The notes beneath the pieces were generated by a model. That model worked only from the letters and a program-made list of their open reading frames with translations. It was not told where the DNA came from and did no database searches. A stretch of 10,327 nt of DNA, from assembly GCA_023419995.1 (NCBI GenBank), contig JAEZXF010000354.1:1-10327 (forward strand). Reading direction: 5' to 3'. The stretch is from Pseudomonadota bacterium (lineage in GTDB: Bacteria > Pseudomonadota > Alphaproteobacteria > Rhizobiales > Rhizobiaceae). The first letter of the stretch is position 1, and the number at the start of each line of letters is the position of its first letter. Of the stretch, positions 6,562-10,327 are shown piece after piece. The position numbers and the translations under genes are program-made.

Positions 6562-6672
6562 CGTTCGTCTACTTCCCCGTTCGCCTTCACCACAAATTGT
6601 TCGGGCGGCCTTTGGTTCCGGCCTTCTCACGCCCGACTTTGGCGCCTTGATGACGCCGGACCGCAGGAAATC

Positions 6673-8085
6673 TCATTCCTGCGCCCTTCGCATGGTCACG
6701 GTCGCCTTGAGGCCGCCCAGGCGCGAGCGGCCGAGCTCGAGGCTTCCGCCGTATTCCCTCACCAGATCGGCGACGATGGCCAGCCCCAGGCCGGTTCCGG
6801 GCTTGGTCTCGTCCAGCCTGCGGCCCCGCGCCAGCGCCTCCCGCACCTTCTCCTCCGGAATGCCGGGTCCGTCGTCCTCGATCGTCAGGCTGAAGCTGCG
6901 CGGCTGGCTTTCGGCCGGCCCGGCCGCCACCGACACGGCAACCGCACCGCTCGCCCATTTCATCGCGTTCTCCAGCAGGTTGCCGGCGATCTCCTCCAGA
7001 TCCTCCCTCTCGCCCGCGAAGACGATCTCCTCCTCCGGCTTGGCGAAGGTCAGGCGCGTGTCGGGGCCGAGCTTGCCCATCACGCGGACCATGCGCTCCA
7101 GCGTCGGGGTCACGGGCGTCCGGAAGACGATGGTGTCGCGCTGGGCGGCCATGCGGGCGCGCTGCAGGTAGTGCTCGACCTGCTGGCGCATCGACGCCGC
7201 CTGATCGGCGATGAGGTTGCCCTTCGCGCCGCCGATGGCGCGCGCCTCGTTGGTCAGGACCGCGAGCGGCGTCTTCAACGAATGGGCGAGGTTGCCGACC
7301 TGCGTGCGCGAGCGCTCGACGATGCGGCGATTGCTCTCGATGAGCGCGTTCGTCTCCTCGGCGAGCGGCGCGATCTCGCGCGGGAAGTCTCCGTCCAGCC
7401 GCTGCGCCGCGCCGGTGGTGATTTCCGCCAGCGCCTGCCTGACGCGGCCGAGCGGCTGGAGGCCGATCAGGATGGCGAGCGCGTTGATCGCGATCATGCC
7501 GACGCCGAACAGCGCGAGGTAGAAATTGAGTTGGCGCTCGAAGGCGCCGATGTCCGCTTCCAGCTCCGTGCGGTTTCCCATCACGCGGAACCGCGCGACC
7601 CTGTTCTCGGCGTCGAGCACGAACTCGCTCTCGAACACCTCGACCGTCTCTCCCGACAGTCCGTCGGTGACATAGCTGCGCTGGAAGTCGGCGCTGAACG
7701 GCACCTCCTGCTGCGATGGCGACGGAATCGACTGCGAGAGCGAGAGCGAGGCGAGCTGCCCCTCCACGCCCGCGACCGGCTCGACGGTCCAGTACCAGCC
7801 AGATCGGGGAACGGTGAAGCGCAGGTCGCCCAGGTTGGGCTCTCCTTCCAGCGCGCCCTCGGCGGTGACGCCGACCGAACTGATCAGGTTGAAGAGGTGC
7901 GCCGTCAGCAGGCTCTCGAAGCCGCGCTCGCACGCCTGCCTGAACAGGGTCGAGATGATGGTGGCGATGACGACCAGCGCCACCAGCGCCCAGACCGTGG
8001 AGAACGCGACGACGCGGAAGGCGAGGGAGTTCATCCTGCGGCCGAGCGCCGCGAACGTCGATCGTCCGCTGGGGGCCGCAGCCAT
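6673..8085 (-). CDS. feuQ: Sensor histidine kinase FeuQ
   Basis: A 470-residue PhoQ-like membrane histidine kinase and the partner of FeuP. A transmembrane helix (about 24-47) and a second one (about 188-208) flank a periplasmic sensor domain of about 140 residues. A HAMP-like linker (about 209-262) follows. The H-box is LAHSLKTPL with the phosphorylated H268. The ATPase domain has the N-box NLLENAMKW (N369, N373), the G1 box DDGPGIP (404-410) and the G2 box GTGLGL (430-435), so kinase activity should be intact. In Sinorhizobium meliloti FeuQ, FeuN acts on the periplasmic side and raises phosphatase activity towards FeuP. The ATG is 11 bp after the feuP stop with GAAGGG 7 nt upstream, so feuP and feuQ are one transcript. 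The symbol rests on protein resemblance and gene order. Confidence 0.92.
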   Translation of the reverse strand: MAAAPSGRSTFAALGRRMNSLAFRVVAFSTVWALVALVVIATIISTLFRQACERGFESLLTAHLFNLISSVGVTAEGALEGEPNLGDLRFTVPRSGWYWTVEPVAGVEGQLASLSLSQSIPSPSQQEVPFSADFQRSYVTDGLSGETVEVFESEFVLDAENRVARFRVMGNRTELEADIGAFERQLNFYLALFGVGMIAINALAILIGLQPLGRVRQALAEITTGAAQRLDGDFPREIAPLAEETNALIESNRRIVERSRTQVGNLAHSLKTPLAVLTNEARAIGGAKGNLIADQAASMRQQVEHYLQRARMAAQRDTIVFRTPVTPTLERMVRVMGKLGPDTRLTFAKPEEEIVFAGEREDLEEIAGNLLENAMKWASGAVAVSVAAGPAESQPRSFSLTIEDDGPGIPEEKVREALARGRRLDETKPGTGLGLAIVADLVREYGGSLELGRSRLGGLKATVTMRRAQE

Positions 8086-8096
8086 TGCCCGGCCCT

Positions 8097-8762
8097 TCAG
8101 TCCTGCGCCTCGCGGATGCGATAGCCCATGCCCCGCACCGTCTCGATCAGGTCGAGACCCATCTTCTTGCGCAGCCGCCCGACGAACACCTCGATGGTGT
8201 TGGAGTCGCGGTCGAAATCCTGGTCGTAGAGATGCTCGACCAGTTCCGTGCGCGACACGACCTGCCCCATATGATGCATGAGGTAGGCGAGCAGGCGGAA
8301 CTCGTGCGAGGTGAGCTTCAGCGGCAGGCCGTTCATGTCCGCCTTGGACGCCTTGGTGTCGAGGCGCAGCGGGCCGCAGACCAGCTCAGAGGAGGCATGG
8401 CCGGCCGCGCGCCGGATCAGCGCCCGCAGGCGGGCCAGCACTTCCTCGATATGGAAGGGCTTGGTCACGTAGTCGTCGGCACCGGCATCGATGCCGGCGA
8501 CCTTGTCGCTCCAGCGGTCGCGCGCGGTCAGCATCAGCACGGGCATCTTGCGCCCGTCGCGCCGCCAGCGCTCGACCACGGAGATCCCGTCCATCTGCGG
8601 CAGGCCGATGTCGAGGACGACGGCGTCGTAGGGCTCGGTGTCGCCGAGGAAGTGGCCCTCGTCGCCGTCATAGGCGCGATCGACGACATAGCCCGCGTCG
8701 ACGAGCGCGTCCGCGATCTGGCGATTCAGGTCCTTGTCATCCTCGACGACGAGTATGCGCAT
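8097..8762 (-). CDS. feuP: OmpR-family response regulator FeuP
   Basis: A 221-residue DNA-binding regulator. The receiver domain has the acidic pocket VVEDD (5-9), phosphoacceptor D51 in VVLDIGLPQMDG, the switch residue T79 and the conserved lysine K101 in VTKPF. The OmpR/PhoB winged helix occupies about 125-218, with LTSHEFRLLAYLM, the recognition-helix region SNTIEVFVGRLRKKMG and the closing wing TVRGMGYRI. The sequence strongly resembles rhizobial FeuP. In S. meliloti FeuPQ is needed for symbiosis and controls genes including ndvA, the cyclic glucan exporter. GGAAG lies 5 nt before the ATG. feuN ends 57 bp upstream and a GC-rich hairpin lies between (8809..8829). Its downstream partner feuQ is 11 bp away. 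Confidence 0.94.
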   Translation of the reverse strand: MRILVVEDDKDLNRQIADALVDAGYVVDRAYDGDEGHFLGDTEPYDAVVLDIGLPQMDGISVVERWRRDGRKMPVLMLTARDRWSDKVAGIDAGADDYVTKPFHIEEVLARLRALIRRAAGHASSELVCGPLRLDTKASKADMNGLPLKLTSHEFRLLAYLMHHMGQVVSRTELVEHLYDQDFDRDSNTIEVFVGRLRKKMGLDLIETVRGMGYRIREAQD

Positions 8763-8808
8763 GCGTTCTTCCGCCCTCTGAACGACCTTGGGTAACTATG
8801 CCCGGATT

Positions 8809-8829
8809 CGCCGGCTGCGTCAGCCGGCG
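8809..8829 (-). promoter_or_regulatory. Perfect 9-bp hairpin across the feuN stop codon
   Basis: On the minus strand CGCCGGCTG (8821..8829) and CAGCCGGCG (8809..8817) form a perfect inverted repeat with a 3-nt centre (8818..8820). The feuN stop codon (8820..8822) lies in the loop and the adjacent stem base. No T-run follows, so it is not a standard intrinsic terminator. It could stall polymerase, end transcripts partially, or protect a processed feuN message. The structure is seen; the role is inferred. Confidence 0.55.
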
Positions 8830-9074
8830 GGAACCACGATCTCGTTGCGGCGCGGCCGCTGCCCGTCCTTGGCGGGCATGAGCACGACGATGACGCAGAC
8901 CTGCTGGCCGCCGCGCACCTCCGGGGTCGCCCGCGCGAGCTGCCCGCCGGCCTGCGCGGCATATCGCTGGCCGATCGCGTGGCAGTCCGGCGCGGCGGCC
9001 ACCGGAGACGCAAGCGGGCCGGCCAGCACGAGGCCGGCGATGAGCGCTGGGGAAAGGGTGCGAAGCGTTTTCAT
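8820..9074 (-). CDS. feuN: FeuN, small periplasmic inhibitor of the FeuQ kinase
   Basis: An 84-residue exported protein. Residues 1-28 form a signal peptide (KTLRTL, a hydrophobic core, then a PVAAA cleavage site), leaving a mature part of about 56 residues. The mature protein has two cysteines, C31 and C60, that could form a disulfide, and a charged C-terminal patch (KDGQRPRRNE, 69-78). In S. meliloti a small periplasmic protein encoded just upstream of feuPQ, FeuN, binds FeuQ through charged patches and restrains FeuP signalling. The size, export signal, charge and position here fit that protein. The family is short and poorly conserved, so the name depends partly on synteny. The ATG at 9074 has only a weak Shine-Dalgarno. 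A direct repeat typical of OmpR-type binding sites lies 26 bp upstream. Confidence 0.78.
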   Translation of the reverse strand: MKTLRTLSPALIAGLVLAGPLASPVAAAPDCHAIGQRYAAQAGGQLARATPEVRGGQQVCVIVVLMPAKDGQRPRRNEIVVPAG

Positions 9075-9099
9075 GCCAGCCGTTCTAGCGCACTGCCGC

Positions 9100-9115
9100 T
9101 GAACACGAAATGAAC
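9100..9115. promoter_or_regulatory. Direct repeat TGAAC with 11-bp period upstream of feuN
   Basis: TGAAC occurs at 9100..9104 and 9111..9115 on the plus strand (GTTCA twice on the coding strand), exactly 11 bp apart. OmpR/PhoB-family regulators commonly bind tandem half-sites with about this period. The location, between the holin-like gene and feuN, would suit autoregulation by FeuP. Two 5-bp half-sites are weak evidence. Confidence 0.25.
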
Positions 9116-9134
9116 AATCGCAAACAGCCCGGCG

Positions 9135-9341
9135 CTACCCGATGCGGTCGCGCGCGCCGATCCGGCCGAGGATGGCGACGACGCCGGCAACCGCCGCGAT
9201 CGCCTGCAGGACCGCGTCGGGCAAGGCGGCGACATCGCTGCTGTCGATCGGGAAGCCGATCGCGCCCGCGAGCGTCGCCACCACCGCCACCGCCGACGCC
9301 CAGATGGTGCGCGAAAGATACCAGGGCTTGAAGATTTCCAT
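9135..9341 (-). CDS. Small holin-like membrane protein of a phage/GTA module
   Basis: A 68-residue protein with a short aromatic/basic start (MEIFKPWYLSRTIW), a first hydrophobic helix at about 13-30, an acidic turn (DSSD, 33-36), a second hydrophobic helix at about 43-58, and a basic end (GRIGARDR). The two-helix layout, small size and the KPWYLSRTIW opening resemble small holin-like proteins of alphaproteobacterial prophages and GTAs. Holins form inner-membrane lesions that release endolysin at lysis. The start has a good Shine-Dalgarno (AGGAGA, 7 nt spacing) and lies 22 bp after the GTA tail gene, so it is probably co-transcribed with it. The holin role is inferred from shape and neighbourhood and no catalytic signature exists to confirm it. 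Confidence 0.65.
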   Translation of the reverse strand: MEIFKPWYLSRTIWASAVAVVATLAGAIGFPIDSSDVAALPDAVLQAIAAVAGVVAILGRIGARDRIG

Positions 9342-9363
9342 GATGATGTCTCCTGTGTGGGTT

Positions 9364-10327
9364 TCAGTCGAGGGTGAACGTCCTGCGCGCTGGCAGGCTG
9401 GCGCCCGCCGCCGCGCCGATCTGGCGAACCGTCGCCACGATCTCCGCCGGGCGAAGGGGGAAGTCGGACGCCGCCAGCGCGGCCTCGTAGATCCAGCGCG
9501 GCTCGGCCACCTCGACCGTCCGCACGGCCGGCCCGCCGGCCTGCGCGATCTCGACGCGATAGCGCTCGCTTTCCTCGCCGAGCGGAATGTCCTCGCCGAG
9601 CCAGGAATCGGCGTCGACGCGGCCGCGCCGGATCCAGGTCAGCTCGGCGTCGCCGCTCGCGCTCCGCACCAGCCGCAGATGCACCGGCGAAAGCGGCAGC
9701 CTGGCCCTCATTCCGCCGGCCGCCGAAAGGGTGGCGAAGTTCGGCCCGCCGAAATCGCGGCCCGCCGGCCCGATCCGCCAGTTCAGCAAGATGCCCGACT
9801 GCTCCGGCGCCAGCCCCGCCTTCGCCACCGCCTCGTCGAGAACAACGAAGGGCGCGCCCGGCGACAGGCCCGCCTGCGTCGCATCGGCGGTTCCGAGCTG
9901 GCCGCGCAGCAGTCCGCCGATCCGCCAGGTGGCGGGAGAAATCTCCTCGGCCTCGGCGAACTGCAAGATCTCCCACCCGCCGTCGTCGGCGCGGATGGCG
10001 GCCGTGTTCGCTCCGTTGAGCAGGGCGGTCCGGGACACGCTCGCCAGCGCGCCGCCATAGAGCGAGACCGTGATCGACCCGGCATGGTCGATGCGCCCCT
10101 CGAATCCGCCCGCCGTCGCCGCCACCACCTCTCCGAGCGTCGCCGGCGTCGGCAGCGTCGCCGCGTGGACGTAGCCGGTCTCCTGCGGCGAGGCGTAGGC
10201 GAGCTGGCTGCGCCACGGGCGCGCGAAGGCGGCGATCCGGAACTGCTCGTGCGCGGCCGTGTTGCCGGGCAGCATGGGCAGGTCGATCAGCAGCGCGTGC
10301 GGCGCGCCGGCGAGGACGGGCCTGGCG
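9364..10327 (-). CDS. GTA/phage tail baseplate protein (RcGTA gp15-like, TIM-barrel type), C-terminal part
   Basis: The last 320 residues of a large protein that runs off the right edge. The visible part has no start of its own; the frame is open to the window end. The sequence resembles the C-terminal region of the multidomain GTA tail protein (Rcc01698/gp15 of Rhodobacter capsulatus), with recognisable stretches such as FRIAAFARPW, LLRGQLGT, a WRIGPAGRD-like segment and LRLVRSASGDAELTWIRRGR. In GTA particles the full protein, of roughly 1,300 residues, forms the tail tip/baseplate and carries a TIM-barrel hydrolase-like domain and a phage-tail domain upstream of this part. It is normally the last structural gene of the GTA cluster, which agrees with the regulatory genes that follow. 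A remnant prophage tail gene is the alternative. Confidence 0.8.
   Translation of the reverse strand, partial: ARPVLAGAPHALLIDLPMLPGNTAAHEQFRIAAFARPWRSQLAYASPQETGYVHAATLPTPATLGEVVAATAGGFEGRIDHAGSITVSLYGGALASVSRTALLNGANTAAIRADDGGWEILQFAEAEEISPATWRIGGLLRGQLGTADATQAGLSPGAPFVVLDEAVAKAGLAPEQSGILLNWRIGPAGRDFGGPNFATLSAAGGMRARLPLSPVHLRLVRSASGDAELTWIRRGRVDADSWLGEDIPLGEESERYRVEIAQAGGPAVRTVEVAEPRWIYEAALAASDFPLRPAEIVATVRQIGAAAGASLPARRTFTLD

Noticed and set aside
6562..6630. A longer start for the lipoprotein gene.
   Set aside because: It would put a basic 23-residue extension in front of a complete lipoprotein signal peptide. The ATG at 6561 has its own GGGGAAG.
6562..6672. Terminator or promoter in the 111-bp gap between feuQ and the lipoprotein gene.
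   Set aside because: Only 4-bp GGCC/GGCG stems and a poor TTGTGG-N17-GTAGAC match were visible, so nothing could be supported beyond the lipoprotein Shine-Dalgarno.
6094..8124. A 676-codon open frame on the plus strand across the lipoprotein gene and feuQ.
   Set aside because: It has biased Arg/Ala/Asp composition, no motif and no matching Shine-Dalgarno or operon context. It is the mirror frame of feuQ and its neighbour.

Overview
The window is GC-rich alphaproteobacterial DNA, most likely from the Hyphomicrobiales (Rhizobiales) and close to the Mesorhizobium/Phyllobacteriaceae group. That placement rests on recognised gene sets: a FeuN-FeuP-FeuQ regulatory triad, the rhizobial cycHJKL-type cytochrome c maturation operon followed by degP, and the end of a gene-transfer-agent (GTA) tail cluster. 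It is inferred from protein resemblance and gene order, not from a database search. Every gene I can support lies on the minus strand, so transcription runs from high to low coordinates. Long plus-strand reading frames are GC-driven shadows.

In transcription order, the right edge holds the C-terminal 320 residues of a GTA/phage tail baseplate protein (9364..10327). A 68-residue holin-like membrane protein follows (9135..9341). Next come feuN (8820..9074, small secreted inhibitor), feuP (8097..8762, OmpR-type regulator) and feuQ (6673..8085, sensor kinase). A small 17-kDa-antigen-type lipoprotein gene (6124..6561) separates them from ccmI-ccmE-ccmF-ccmH (6055 down to 2012). These four encode the haem-ligation side of cytochrome c maturation. 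degP (296..1873), a periplasmic serine protease/chaperone, ends at a textbook intrinsic terminator (248..274). The left edge cuts off the N-terminal 77 residues of a second OmpR-type response regulator (1..231).

Most of the window serves the cell envelope. FeuNPQ senses and regulates envelope functions, the Ccm proteins attach haem to exported apocytochromes, and DegP handles misfolded periplasmic protein. The GTA and holin-like genes are a separate phage-derived module that abuts the feu genes.

The gene content is ordinary for the group, and I found no wholly new multi-gene system. The more interesting signals are non-coding. The degP leader contains a 9-bp inverted repeat, with nested inner arms, whose 3' arm covers the Shine-Dalgarno; this is a candidate RNA thermometer or other translational switch. 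Two genes without a visible Shine-Dalgarno (ccmI and the left-edge regulator) have promoter-like -10 elements 6 nt before their ATG, which suggests leaderless transcripts. A perfect 9-bp hairpin sits over the feuN stop codon, and an 11-bp-period direct repeat lies upstream of feuN. Intergenic stretches are all under 140 bp.
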